A stretch of DNA of 64,000 nucleotides from an uncultured Pelagibacteraceae bacterium. Its GTDB lineage: Bacteria > Pseudomonadota > Alphaproteobacteria > Pelagibacterales > Pelagibacteraceae. The DNA is taken from NCBI GenBank assembly GCA_902562875.1, contig CACEVB010000005.1, forward strand, positions 46,932-110,931, read 5' to 3'. A model generated the notes under the pieces. That model worked only from the letters and a program-made list of their open reading frames with translations, was not told where the DNA came from and did not search any database. Both the position numbers and the translations under genes were made by a program. Shown piece by piece: positions 8,170 to 16,580 of the stretch; within the stretch, counting starts at the first letter, position 1, and each line of letters begins with the position of its first letter.

Positions 8170-9003
8170 TTAATAATTTAAATATTTTAAATCATCTGCA
8201 AATTTATCATTTACTTTAGATTTAATTTTATCAGGCAGAATTTTTTGCCATTTATTTTCAAAACCTAAATTAAAAAATTTTACTTTTTTATTAGTCTTTA
8301 AAGAAATCACACTTTCTTTAAACTCGCCTAATTCCTCTTTTTTTCTAAGATTTTTAAAATTTGTTGATTTTATAGCGTTATAAAGTTTTTCTTCATTAAT
8401 CACATCTGAATTTTTAAGTAACTTATTTATAAAAATTACCAAATCTTTAAAAATTTTATTACAGTCAGTTTCTAAATCTTCATATTTAATAACCATAGTT
8501 TTTATATTATTATCAGAAGTCCATGATTTATAATGTGTTGACCATGAACTAATAAAATGAGTTGCATCATAATCCCCTGAAGATGTATCATATAATATTG
8601 TGTCCTCATTACACATAAACCTCAAAGCCTCATCATATGTTATATCTGTATGATCTTTTAAAGACGTAATCAAATTTCTTGGATCTCTCAAAATATATAC
8701 CGCACCTAAAGAGTATTTAGGTAAAGTGAACTTTGTTTTATTAAATGAAATTAATGCATTATGAGTTTTAAGCATCTTAATTTTTTTATTTTCCATTAAT
8801 CTATCTTGAATAGAATGCCAATAATTTACAATTTCGCCTGGATCACTAAGTTTCATATTTATAAAATCTTTGCTAGGAAATTGTTTAAAATTATCAAGCA
8901 AATCAAAATTAAACATACCATCATCTGTAAAATAGTATGCAGATAAGAAGGATCTAACCCATGTATTTCCACTTTTAGGATATGATGCCAACCAAATTAT
9001 CAT
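8170..9003 (-). CDS. Sulfotransferase domain protein
   Basis: A 277-residue P-loop sulfotransferase. The 5'-phosphosulfate-binding loop is at the N-terminus (SYPKSGNTWVRSFL, residues 7-20) and the 3'-phosphate-binding element is YILRDPRNLITSL in the middle; a C-terminal LGFENKWQ segment resembles the RKG region of cytosolic sulfotransferases. It would move sulfate from PAPS to a hydroxyl or amine; the acceptor is unknown. It has no signal peptide. It is a single gene facing away from tRNA-Gly. Full family length and intact motifs suggest it works. Confidence 0.85.
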   Translation of the reverse strand: MIIWLASYPKSGNTWVRSFLSAYYFTDDGMFNFDLLDNFKQFPSKDFINMKLSDPGEIVNYWHSIQDRLMENKKIKMLKTHNALISFNKTKFTLPKYSLGAVYILRDPRNLITSLKDHTDITYDEALRFMCNEDTILYDTSSGDYDATHFISSWSTHYKSWTSDNNIKTMVIKYEDLETDCNKIFKDLVIFINKLLKNSDVINEEKLYNAIKSTNFKNLRKKEELGEFKESVISLKTNKKVKFFNLGFENKWQKILPDKIKSKVNDKFADDLKYLNY

Positions 9004-9056
9004 TTAAAATAATATATCTTGCATTCATAAAAACTGCTAATTATAATTAAATTTAT

Positions 9057-9131
9057 GCGGGCGTAGCTCAGCGGTAGAGCGTCTCGTTGCCAACGAGAAG
9101 GTCGTGGGTTCAAGTCCCATTGCCCGCTCCA
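9057..9131 (+). tRNA. tRNA-Gly (anticodon GCC), CCA encoded
   Basis: A complete cloverleaf: acceptor stem GCGGGCG pairs with TGCCCGC (one G-U), the D arm begins TAGCTCAGCGGTAGAGC, the anticodon stem TCTCG/CGAGA encloses loop TTGCCAA with anticodon GCC, and the T arm contains GGTTCAAGTCC. The terminal CCA is encoded at 9129-9131. It reads GGC/GGU codons. The pterin dehydratase gene begins 16 bases downstream. Confidence 0.98.
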
Positions 9132-9147
9132 ATTATAAGGAAAACGT

Positions 9148-9486
9148 ATGAGTGATTTAGCTGAAAAGAAATGTATTCCCTGCGAGGGTGGAATCCCAAG
9201 TTTTGATATTAATGAAATTCATAAATATTTAAAAAAGGTAGATGGCTGGGATGTAAAGTCTGACGATAATAAGAATTACTATCTGTTAAAAGGTTTCAAA
9301 TTTGATAACTTTTTAGATAGTCAAAAATTCGTAAACAAAATAGGAGACTTGGCAGAAATTGAGGGACATCACCCAGATATTTGGTTTGGTTGGGGTTATG
9401 CTAAAGTAAAAATTTTTACTCATGCAATTAATGGACTTCATGAAAGCGACTTTGTTCTTGCAGCAAAAATTGATAAAATAGTTTAA
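9148..9486 (+). CDS. phhB: Pterin-4a-carbinolamine dehydratase
   Basis: A 112-residue member of the 4a-hydroxytetrahydrobiopterin dehydratase family. The signature EIEGHHPDIWFGWGYAKVKI with the HHPD active-site histidines is intact, followed by a THAINGLHESDF helix. The family recycles the carbinolamine formed by aromatic amino acid hydroxylases; in bacteria lacking such hydroxylases it may serve molybdopterin or folate side reactions. No hydroxylase gene is in this window. ATG at 9148 follows tRNA-Gly closely; the stop overlaps purH's 3' end by four bases on the opposite strand. Confidence 0.92.
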   Translation: MSDLAEKKCIPCEGGIPSFDINEIHKYLKKVDGWDVKSDDNKNYYLLKGFKFDNFLDSQKFVNKIGDLAEIEGHHPDIWFGWGYAKVKIFTHAINGLHESDFVLAAKIDKIV

Positions 9487-11024
9487 TGATTAAAATGTCT
9501 TGTTTTTGAAAATACTAAAATTAAATCTAGTTTATTTGCAAGTTTCACCACTTCTTTATCACGTATTGATCCTGAAGGTTGAATTATCGCATTAACGCCA
9601 GCTATTGCTAACTTTTCAACACCATCGGTAAAAGGAAAAAAAGCATCGGAAGCTGCATAAATATCCTCATATTTTTTATTCAATCTAAATTTTCTCATTT
9701 TATTAACTGCTATATCACAACTATCTAGTCTGCTTGTTTGACCTGATCCTATTCCAATAGTTGAAAAATTTTGAGATATTACAATTGCATTTGATTTTAC
9801 AAATCGGCAAATATTAAATGCAAATATAAGGTTCTCAAGCATATTTTTGCCTGGTTTCCTCTTTGAAACTACTTTAAAATTTTTTTTATCTAACAATAAT
9901 GTGTCCGGCTCCTGTAATAGAAAATTATTAAAATTAGATTTGATACTAAGTTTATTTTCATAATTTAAATTTTTTGTTTCGATTATTCTCAGGTTCTTTT
10001 TTTTTTTTAAAATTTTTATAGCTTTTTTCGTGAAACTTTTTCCGATTACGATTTCTAGAAAGATTTTACTTAGTTCCTTTGCAATCTTATCATTTATTTT
10101 AAAATTACACGAAATAATTCCTCCAAAAGCACTTATAGGATCACACTTTATAGCAGATCTCAAACTGATTATTTTATTTTTATTAATTGAGACTCCGCAT
10201 GGATTTAAATGTTTTAATACAACACATCCTATATTTTTCGGCAAAGTATTTGTTATTTTGATCGCGGCAAACATATCGCTATAATTATTAAAGCTTAGTT
10301 TTTTTCCAGATATTTGTTTAAAAACCGAGTCTCCATTAGAATAAATTGCTGCTTGTTGATGTGGATTCTCGCCATATCTTAACACTTCCATTTTCTTACC
10401 ATAAATAATTTCTTTTGATGGAAATTTTTCATACGACAAATTTGTGAAATATTTTGAAATCACAGCATCATAGTATGCTGTTTCCAAAAAAGCATCCTTT
10501 GATAATTTTTGTCTAAATTCTTTAGTTGTTTTACCTTTGTTATTTTTTAATTCACTTTTTAACTCATTATACTGATCTAATGATGTGATTATTGTTTTAT
10601 ATTCAAAATTTTTAGCAGCTGCTCTTACCATAGCTGGTCCACCAATATCTATATTTTCTATTATTTCACTTTGATGCTTGTCTGAATTGATTGACTTCTC
10701 AAACGGGTAAAAATTTACAATGATTAGATCAATGTTACCATAATTTAAATTTTTCATTTGTTTAAAATGATTTTTATTATCTATTTTATTAAGAATGCCA
10801 GCGTGTATTTTTGGATGTAATGTTTTTACTCTCCCATCTAAAATTTCAGGTGAACCCGTGTACTCTGAAATTTCTTTGCATTCAAACCCAAGTTCGTTAA
10901 TTTTTTTATAAGTTCCACCAGAACTAATAATATTCACTTTGTATTTTTTCAATATAGACAAAATTTCTTTTAAATTATTTTTATTATGAACAGATATCAA
11001 AGCCGTTTTAATTTTAATTTTCAT
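9483..11024 (-). CDS. purH: Bifunctional AICAR transformylase / IMP cyclohydrolase
   Basis: A 513-residue enzyme for the last two steps of IMP synthesis. The N-terminal MGS-like cyclohydrolase domain starts with KTALISVHNKNNL and has SSGGTYKKI and GGPAMVRAAAKN; the AICAR transformylase domain carries the catalytic KHLNPCG motif and a C-terminal SDAFFPFTDGVEKLA followed by IIQPSGSIRDKEV. Full length, with insertions rich in Lys/Asn. Overlaps the stop of the upstream heparinase-like gene by four bases (ATGA), so the two are coupled. Confidence 0.97.
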   Translation of the reverse strand: MKIKIKTALISVHNKNNLKEILSILKKYKVNIISSGGTYKKINELGFECKEISEYTGSPEILDGRVKTLHPKIHAGILNKIDNKNHFKQMKNLNYGNIDLIIVNFYPFEKSINSDKHQSEIIENIDIGGPAMVRAAAKNFEYKTIITSLDQYNELKSELKNNKGKTTKEFRQKLSKDAFLETAYYDAVISKYFTNLSYEKFPSKEIIYGKKMEVLRYGENPHQQAAIYSNGDSVFKQISGKKLSFNNYSDMFAAIKITNTLPKNIGCVVLKHLNPCGVSINKNKIISLRSAIKCDPISAFGGIISCNFKINDKIAKELSKIFLEIVIGKSFTKKAIKILKKKKNLRIIETKNLNYENKLSIKSNFNNFLLQEPDTLLLDKKNFKVVSKRKPGKNMLENLIFAFNICRFVKSNAIVISQNFSTIGIGSGQTSRLDSCDIAVNKMRKFRLNKKYEDIYAASDAFFPFTDGVEKLAIAGVNAIIQPSGSIRDKEVVKLANKLDLILVFSKTRHFNH

Positions 11025-12649
11025 ATTTTTTCCAATTTCCAGAATATTTTTTGCTCATTATTATTTGTAAAACCTGAAATAAAAATACTTCGATTTTCTA
11101 TATATGTATTTTTCCTTCCAAAGTATAGTCCTGTCTCAACATCTATACTATAATTCAAACAACTAAATTTCCATCCTGTATTTTCGGTTTCAATCAAAAT
11201 ATTTTTCTGATCAATTGTTTTTGTAACTTTCGTTCCAGGGGTTAAATGAAATCTGATCTCAAAATTTGTTTTTTTAAAATTATTTTTTTTAAATAAAGTA
11301 TCTGTTCCACTTAAAATAAATTTTTTACATGAAAATTCTATTTTTCTATTATGTATAACACCATACATTTTCTGATACCCATCATGAGATGCCTCAATCA
11401 TCCATTTGTCTTTTTCTGCAAAATATTTCTTATTAAAAACTCTAAAATTACCATCGGAAAAATCTTTTCCTAAACTATTTCTTCTAAATTTAGTTATAGA
11501 ACTATTATCCAATATTAAAGTAGAATGAGATGCAGAAGATCTAGAAATAGTATTTAGTTGATGTCTTTTTTTTTGGTAATAACCTGAATTTGTAATTATT
11601 TTGGTATCTAAATAAAGAAATTCAAATGAAAAGATACCCGACTGATAGTCTTGTGAGTATATTTTTTCAGGAGGAGAGCCAACATCAATTATTATCGAGC
11701 TTTTTTGATTTTTTAAATAAATATAACCTGAAATTTCATTGTTTTGAAATTTAAAGTTATATCCATTTAATTTTAAATAACTATTGAACTCATCATTATT
11801 AATTTCATGGTTTCCATTAAATAAAAATGATTTACTCGAATTTTGAAAAAATAAATTATATGCCTGCCCTAAATAATAAATATTTTCTTCAAGATAATCT
11901 GGTATTTCTTTTTGAGAGTCTTTTAAAAGTTCTCTAATTAAAACTAAATATTTTAAATAAAATACTAGTTGTCTTAAACTTCTTGATTTTGGAAATCCTT
12001 CAGTATCTAAAGAATGATTAGAAATTTTTTTCAGTAAATTAAAACCAAATAGCAAAAAAATTTTATCTTGATAAGCAAGGCCGGCCAAAATAATAGCAGT
12101 GCATCCAATTAATTTATCATCAAATGACTTGGATCGATTTATCTCATTTTTTAAATGGTTTACCTGTTTTCTAATAATAAAATTAAATTTTTTTTTGTAA
12201 TCATCTTTACCATCGTTATATGTAAGATGAGAATTGCTAATCCAAGAAATAACTCTTTTTGAAAGTAAATCCATTTCCCAACTTCGGCTATTATAGTCTT
12301 TATTATTATCAATCCATTTTTCAATGATTGATTGGGTTATCTCATTAGATGACTTTAAGTCAATAGAGTACAGCCAATAAAAATTATGAAGATATTTTAC
12401 TTCATTAAATTTCTTACTATTTAAACTCCACATATTTTTAGTTTGATAATTGTCTATATTATGTTTTTTTTTTTTATACTTTACCAAACAATCGAATATA
12501 CTGGGGTTTGGTTTATAAACTAAACTCAAACCATCTAGTTTTGATATCTTTTTGTTATATAACGAGGAGTTTAAATAAATATCTCTTATTTTATTTGAAA
12601 AAATAAATTTAAATTTATTTATTAAATTTAAAGTATTTATTATTGACAT
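11021..12649 (-). CDS. Heparinase II/III family protein
   Basis: A 542-residue protein with an N-terminal alpha-helical toroid-like half (WLYSIDLKSSNEITQ, RSWEMDLLSKRVISWI) and a C-terminal beta-sandwich half with SASHSTLILDNSS, SHDGYQKMYGVIHNRKI and FRFHLTPGTKV-like strands, the arrangement of the Hepar_II_III family. No signal peptide is seen, so it is unlike secreted polysaccharide lyases. It sits one base behind rpe and overlaps purH, a gene order I recall from other alphaproteobacteria. Role unknown; an uncharacterised uronate-containing substrate or a structural role are both open. Confidence 0.82.
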   Translation of the reverse strand: MSIINTLNLINKFKFIFSNKIRDIYLNSSLYNKKISKLDGLSLVYKPNPSIFDCLVKYKKKKHNIDNYQTKNMWSLNSKKFNEVKYLHNFYWLYSIDLKSSNEITQSIIEKWIDNNKDYNSRSWEMDLLSKRVISWISNSHLTYNDGKDDYKKKFNFIIRKQVNHLKNEINRSKSFDDKLIGCTAIILAGLAYQDKIFLLFGFNLLKKISNHSLDTEGFPKSRSLRQLVFYLKYLVLIRELLKDSQKEIPDYLEENIYYLGQAYNLFFQNSSKSFLFNGNHEINNDEFNSYLKLNGYNFKFQNNEISGYIYLKNQKSSIIIDVGSPPEKIYSQDYQSGIFSFEFLYLDTKIITNSGYYQKKRHQLNTISRSSASHSTLILDNSSITKFRRNSLGKDFSDGNFRVFNKKYFAEKDKWMIEASHDGYQKMYGVIHNRKIEFSCKKFILSGTDTLFKKNNFKKTNFEIRFHLTPGTKVTKTIDQKNILIETENTGWKFSCLNYSIDVETGLYFGRKNTYIENRSIFISGFTNNNEQKIFWKLEKI

Positions 12650-12650
12650 C

Positions 12651-13310
12651 TCAAAAGGTTTTTAAAATTTCAATGTTTTTTTTTATATTCCCTTCATTTT
12701 CACTAAATATAGTAGTTCCAGAAACTAATATATCAGCACCAGCATCAATAACTAATTTTGAATTTTCAAAATTAATACCCCCGTCAACTTCAATATTAAA
12801 ATCTAATTTTTTATCAATTTTAATTTTATTTAAATCTTTTATTTTATTTAATACTTCGGGCATAAACTTTTGTCCTCCAAATCCAGGAAAAACACTCATT
12901 ATTAGAACCAGATGTATTTTTGACAAAATATCTTCAATTGCTTTAATTGGTGTATCAGGATTTAATGATACTCCAATTTTTTTATTTAAAGATTCTATTA
13001 GTTCAATTGAATCAATTAAATTTTCTGTGGCTTCTGGATGTATAGTAATTATGTCTGCACCTGCATCTGCATAATTCTTAATATATTTATGAACAGGGTC
13101 GATCATCAAATGTACATCAAATGGAAGATTTGTATATTTTCTCAATGATTTTATTATTGGTGGTCCAATTGTTAAATTTGGAACAAAATGTCCATCCATT
13201 ACGTCCACATGTATCATGTCTGCCCCTCCTTTTTCTAGTTTTATAATTTCGTTACCAAGTTGGCTAAAATCTGCTGACAAAATTGACGGAGATATTTGTA
13301 TTTTTTTCAT
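12651..13310 (-). CDS. rpe: Ribulose-phosphate 3-epimerase
   Basis: A 219-residue TIM-barrel epimerase interconverting ribulose-5-phosphate and xylulose-5-phosphate. Seen motifs: ISPSILSADFSQLG at the start, MIHVDVMDGHFVPNLTIGP with the metal-binding His and Asp, LPFDVHLMI, VFPGFGGQKF and IEVDGGINFENS with the second metal Asp, plus phosphate-binding LVSGTTIF. Complete family length. First gene of the rpe - heparinase-like - purH run on the minus strand. Confidence 0.97.
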   Translation of the reverse strand: MKKIQISPSILSADFSQLGNEIIKLEKGGADMIHVDVMDGHFVPNLTIGPPIIKSLRKYTNLPFDVHLMIDPVHKYIKNYADAGADIITIHPEATENLIDSIELIESLNKKIGVSLNPDTPIKAIEDILSKIHLVLIMSVFPGFGGQKFMPEVLNKIKDLNKIKIDKKLDFNIEVDGGINFENSKLVIDAGADILVSGTTIFSENEGNIKKNIEILKTF

Positions 13311-13352
13311 TGATTACTTTACACTAGTATCAATTTTTGTTTTTATTTTGAA

Positions 13353-13703
13353 TTAATTTTTACCAAAAATTTGGTATATTTGAGCCGCTATCTCACTTTC
13401 GAGTGGAAAAGACAACATACCCATTACAGAATATCCCATCAAGTAAGGCATTAAATAGAAACGGAACATATAGAAAAACCATGCAACATACAGTGGAACT
13501 AACGGAGCAACAATAAATGATGGTGTTATGAAACGGAACATTTTAATAAATGGATCTGTCATTTTTACAAATACTTTCATAAAAAAAAATTCAGAATCTT
13601 GTCTTTGAAAGATATTCATTGCCACTCTACCAATTAGAGTCCACATTATTACTCCAAGAACATAATCGATTAAATAAATTATTGGATGAAAATTAGCACT
13701 CAT
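13353..13703 (-). CDS. Small YggT-like membrane protein
   Basis: A 116-residue protein with two to three hydrophobic stretches: residues about 8-30 (IYLIDYVLGVIMWTLIGRVA) and about 60-95. A central VKMTDPFIKMFRFITP resembles the YggT motif TDPILxxxRxxxP seen in the canonical YggT gene at 22893. The C-terminal tail is polar. It lies 42 bases before rpe and 52 bases behind the symporter gene, separated from the latter by a terminator hairpin. Membership in the YggT superfamily is a reasonable guess; function is unknown. Confidence 0.6.
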   Translation of the reverse strand: MSANFHPIIYLIDYVLGVIMWTLIGRVAMNIFQRQDSEFFFMKVFVKMTDPFIKMFRFITPSFIVAPLVPLYVAWFFYMFRFYLMPYLMGYSVMGMLSFPLESEIAAQIYQIFGKN

Positions 13704-13713
13704 TCGTCTTTTT

Positions 13714-13743
13714 AAAAGGGGCGATATAAATTCGCCCCTTTTT
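13714..13743 (-). terminator. Rho-independent terminator downstream of the symporter gene
   Basis: A perfect 11-base inverted repeat (AAAAGGGGCGA / TCGCCCCTTTT, loop of seven) lies 13 bases past the symporter stop. The GC-rich stem is flanked by A and T runs on both sides, so it could stop transcription from either direction; on the minus strand it would end the DUF4212-symporter transcript before the YggT-like gene. Confidence 0.8.
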
Positions 13744-13755
13744 ATACTATATAAT

Positions 13756-15570
13756 TTAGTGTTGTTTTCCTAGTACAGTTTTACCACTAGGTATTCTAAC
13801 TTCGTCAACCATTTTCTGAGTAGCAGAATCTGGTGCTTTTGTAAGTAAGCTTACTACAATCATTGAAATTAAACTTACAAGTGATCCAACTATACCGAAA
13901 GTCAATTGTGTAACTCCCCAGAAGCCAGCTCCACCATTTCTTACCCAAACAAGGTAAGCAGTTCCAGATGCCAATCCAAGTAACATACCTGCAACAGCAC
14001 CTTGTGCATTCGCTCTCTTCCACCATACCCCAAGTACTAGTGGGAAGAACAATCCTGACATAGCAAAGTCAAATGCCCAAATTACCGAACCAAGAATACC
14101 TTGAATTTCAAGAGCCGCAATTGTTGCTCCAGCAAAACCAATTATCACAAGCAATACCCTTGCTACAATTAATCTTTTAGCTGTCTCGGCTTTAGGATTA
14201 ATTATTTTGTAGTAAATGTCATGCGATAAAGCATTTGAAATCGCAAGTACTAATCCGTCTGCTGTTGACATGGCAGCTGCCATTCCTCCAGCAGCAACTA
14301 GACCTGAAATTACGTATGGTAATCCAGCAACCTCTGGTGTTGCTAATACTACGGCTTTACCACCCATGAAAAACTCGTTTAATTCAAGAGTTCCATTACC
14401 GTTAAAGTCACTAACAAACATAAGATTAGCTTGGTTCCAATTTTGATACCAGTCTATAGCTTGAACATCAGCAATTGATTTACCAATAATCCCTGTTGGT
14501 AGATTTGGATCCATCAACGAAAGTTTTGATAAAGTCGCTAACATAGGTGCAGAAGAGTACAGTAGGAAGATAAAGAATAAAGACCAACCTACAGATCTTC
14601 TAGCTGCCTTCACACTTGGAGTTGTAAAATATCTCATCATTACGTGAGGTAATGAGGCTGTTCCAGCCATCATACATACAGCTAATGAAATAAATTTCCA
14701 AGGTGTAGTATTTACATCAGAGTGAGCTTTAGTAATACCTGCTAAGCCTTTTGGCACTGTAGCTAAGTCGCTAGCAGAATTTTTTACAAAGCCAAATTGA
14801 CCTTCTAGTTCTGCAATTCTAGCCACTTCATCCGCCAACATAAAGTGCGGGAAGAAACCAGCGCCTATCTTGTTACTAATCCAGAATACAGGTATTAAGT
14901 ATGCTATAATTAACACAATGTACTGTGCAACTTGAGTCCAAGTTACTGCTCTCATTCCACCAAGCATTGAACACATCAATATACTTGCTAGACCAACATA
15001 AACTGCAATATTAAATGGAATATCTAATGCAACTGATGCAATAGTTCCTGTAGCATTAATTTGCGCTGTCACGTAAGTGAATGAAGCAACCGTTAAAACG
15101 ATCACAGCAGATAACCTTGCTAAGTTTCCACCATATCTTGTTCCTATAAAATCTGGAACAGTGTAACATCCAAATTTTCTTAGATATGGCGCTAATAAAG
15201 ATGCAACTAACACATATCCACCAGTCCATCCAACTAGTAGTGCCATATATCCATAGCCTTTAAAATAAATTCCCCCTGCCATTGCAACAAACGATGCACC
15301 AGACATCCAGTCTGCTGCTGTCGCCATTCCATTAAATACAGTTGGAACTTGTCTTCCTGCTACGTAATATGCATCTACCTGAAGTGTTCTTGATAAATAA
15401 CCAATTAGTGCATAAATAAAAACTGTAAATGCAACAAAGAATATACCAATCATCTTTGCAGACATCCCAGCTCCTTCAGCAATTGCCATAAGAATTATGA
15501 AACCAAGGAAACCTCCTGTATAAATTCCATAAATTTTAGGCAAGTTGTCGATAAATTTACCTTTTATCAT
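13756..15570 (-). CDS. ActP-like (VC_2705 family) sodium:solute symporter with EF-hand loop
   Basis: A 604-residue SSS-family symporter with about 13 membrane helices. The sodium/substrate region shows FNGMATAADWMSGASFVAMAG and a later AAAMSTADGLVLAISNALSHD, as in acetate/monocarboxylate permeases. The DUF4212 partner directly upstream places it in the two-subunit VC_2705 family. Residues 388-399 (DFNGNGTLELNE) form a textbook EF-hand calcium loop with D, N, N, G, L and E at positions 1, 3, 5, 6, 8 and 12, in a polar stretch between helices. The substrate is probably acetate or another short monocarboxylate, inferred from family and from acs about 1 kb away. Confidence 0.88.
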   Translation of the reverse strand: MIKGKFIDNLPKIYGIYTGGFLGFIILMAIAEGAGMSAKMIGIFFVAFTVFIYALIGYLSRTLQVDAYYVAGRQVPTVFNGMATAADWMSGASFVAMAGGIYFKGYGYMALLVGWTGGYVLVASLLAPYLRKFGCYTVPDFIGTRYGGNLARLSAVIVLTVASFTYVTAQINATGTIASVALDIPFNIAVYVGLASILMCSMLGGMRAVTWTQVAQYIVLIIAYLIPVFWISNKIGAGFFPHFMLADEVARIAELEGQFGFVKNSASDLATVPKGLAGITKAHSDVNTTPWKFISLAVCMMAGTASLPHVMMRYFTTPSVKAARRSVGWSLFFIFLLYSSAPMLATLSKLSLMDPNLPTGIIGKSIADVQAIDWYQNWNQANLMFVSDFNGNGTLELNEFFMGGKAVVLATPEVAGLPYVISGLVAAGGMAAAMSTADGLVLAISNALSHDIYYKIINPKAETAKRLIVARVLLVIIGFAGATIAALEIQGILGSVIWAFDFAMSGLFFPLVLGVWWKRANAQGAVAGMLLGLASGTAYLVWVRNGGAGFWGVTQLTFGIVGSLVSLISMIVVSLLTKAPDSATQKMVDEVRIPSGKTVLGKQH

Positions 15571-15833
15571 TAGTCATCCTCTCTTTCGGTGAAACCAAAC
15601 TCTTCATCGATCTTCTCTTGTCTCCCTGCAAACCAGAAAATTAGAATTACAAATATTCCGAGAGAACCTTGGCAAGTAAACCAGTAAGTTAATGGATATC
15701 CAAATGGTTTAATGCTAGAAGCGTTCATTTCAGTTGCGAAGAAAAAGATGCCAATTGAGAAAACAAACCAAATTGCTAATGTAATAAAAAGCAAGTTTCT
15801 GGTTTTTTCCCAGTGTTGTTCTTGTTTTGACAT
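15570..15833 (-). CDS. DUF4212 symporter small subunit
   Basis: An 87-residue protein with two membrane helices (LLFITLAIWFVFSIGIFFFA and an LGIFVILIFWFAG helix) and the family signature FPLTYWF-like segment (here GYPLTYWFTCQGSLGIF). DUF4212 proteins are the obligate small partner of VC_2705-type sodium:solute symporters. Its stop and the symporter start share one base (TAATG), so the two chains are translationally coupled. A very strong Shine-Dalgarno precedes the ATG. Confidence 0.92.
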   Translation of the reverse strand: MSKQEQHWEKTRNLLFITLAIWFVFSIGIFFFATEMNASSIKPFGYPLTYWFTCQGSLGIFVILIFWFAGRQEKIDEEFGFTEREDD

Positions 15834-15840
15834 TTTTTTT

Positions 15841-15848
15841 CCCTCCCT
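15841..15848 (-). promoter_or_regulatory. Strong Shine-Dalgarno of the DUF4212/symporter operon
   Basis: On the minus strand AGGGAGGG lies seven bases before the ATG of the small subunit. Most genes here have weak or no recognisable ribosome-binding sites, so this purine block suggests high translation of the transporter. Confidence 0.7.
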
Positions 15849-15953
15849 ATAGGTTAAAAGATAGAACCATACCCATAATCAAATTTAATGGAACCCCTAA
15901 AAATGCTACTATTTAGCTAATTTTTGGAATATATAACAACTTAGAGTGGTTAA

Positions 15954-16580
15954 ATGGCACTAAAATATAGATTCAATCTAAAAGACATCAAGCTTGAGGA
16001 TTTTAAAGTTTATTTATTTGCTTTGTTCAAGGCTATTTTACCAAAAAAAAAAATAAAGAATTTAAAGGATTTAGAGGAATTTATTCAAAAGAAATCTGCT
16101 TGGGTTTCACAAGTTACTTTGTATGGATATTTAAAAACAAGGATGGGCACTAAATATGTTCTCCATTTTGATAATGAAAAATTATTAAGCTCAATAAATA
16201 ATGCAAAGTGGAATATTTATTCTGTCTCATTACAAGACTTAACATTTTATACTTTTTCTTTTCTGAATCTGGTAAATAATTATCAAGAAGTTAATCATGC
16301 CAAAATAATTTTCAGATCAATTCTAGACCAAGAGATACATAATGGCATGCCTATGGATGTAATAGACAAAGCAATTAAAGAATTCGATCAAAGGTATGAA
16401 AATATAGACTGGAAAAAATATTGTAAAGATTTACCTTTTAATAAAAGTGCTTTAGCTCTTTACGAATGGGCCCCAATAGGAGAGGAATTAAAAACTTTAG
16501 ATAGAAAAATAGTTTTAAATTCTATGATACTAAAATGGGACAACATTAAAGATGAATTTCAAAAACTTATCAACTTCTAA
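15954..16580 (+). CDS. Conserved-looking protein of unknown function
   Basis: A 208-residue soluble protein without signal peptide or membrane helix. Notable stretches are [26 protein letters not shown] near residues 45-70 and a helical C-terminal half with two-helix ARM-like segments. I recall similar proteins of unknown function in other alphaproteobacteria, but cannot name a family. It is on its own on the plus strand between the divergent symporter operon and the convergent acs gene, whose stop it overlaps by four bases. Possible link to acetate metabolism is by location only. Confidence 0.6.
   Translation: MALKYRFNLKDIKLEDFKVYLFALFKAILPKKKIKNLKDLEEFIQKKSAWVSQVTLYGYLKTRMGTKYVLHFDNEKLLSSINNAKWNIYSVSLQDLTFYTFSFLNLVNNYQEVNHAKIIFRSILDQEIHNGMPMDVIDKAIKEFDQRYENIDWKKYCKDLPFNKSALALYEWAPIGEELKTLDRKIVLNSMILKWDNIKDEFQKLINF

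Noticed and set aside
12643..13074. 143-residue plus-strand open frame across rpe
   Set aside because: It is antisense to the fully conserved rpe gene and has no recognisable protein features; the same holds for other long antisense frames over lolA/ftsK, the LON gene, ftsY and dapF.
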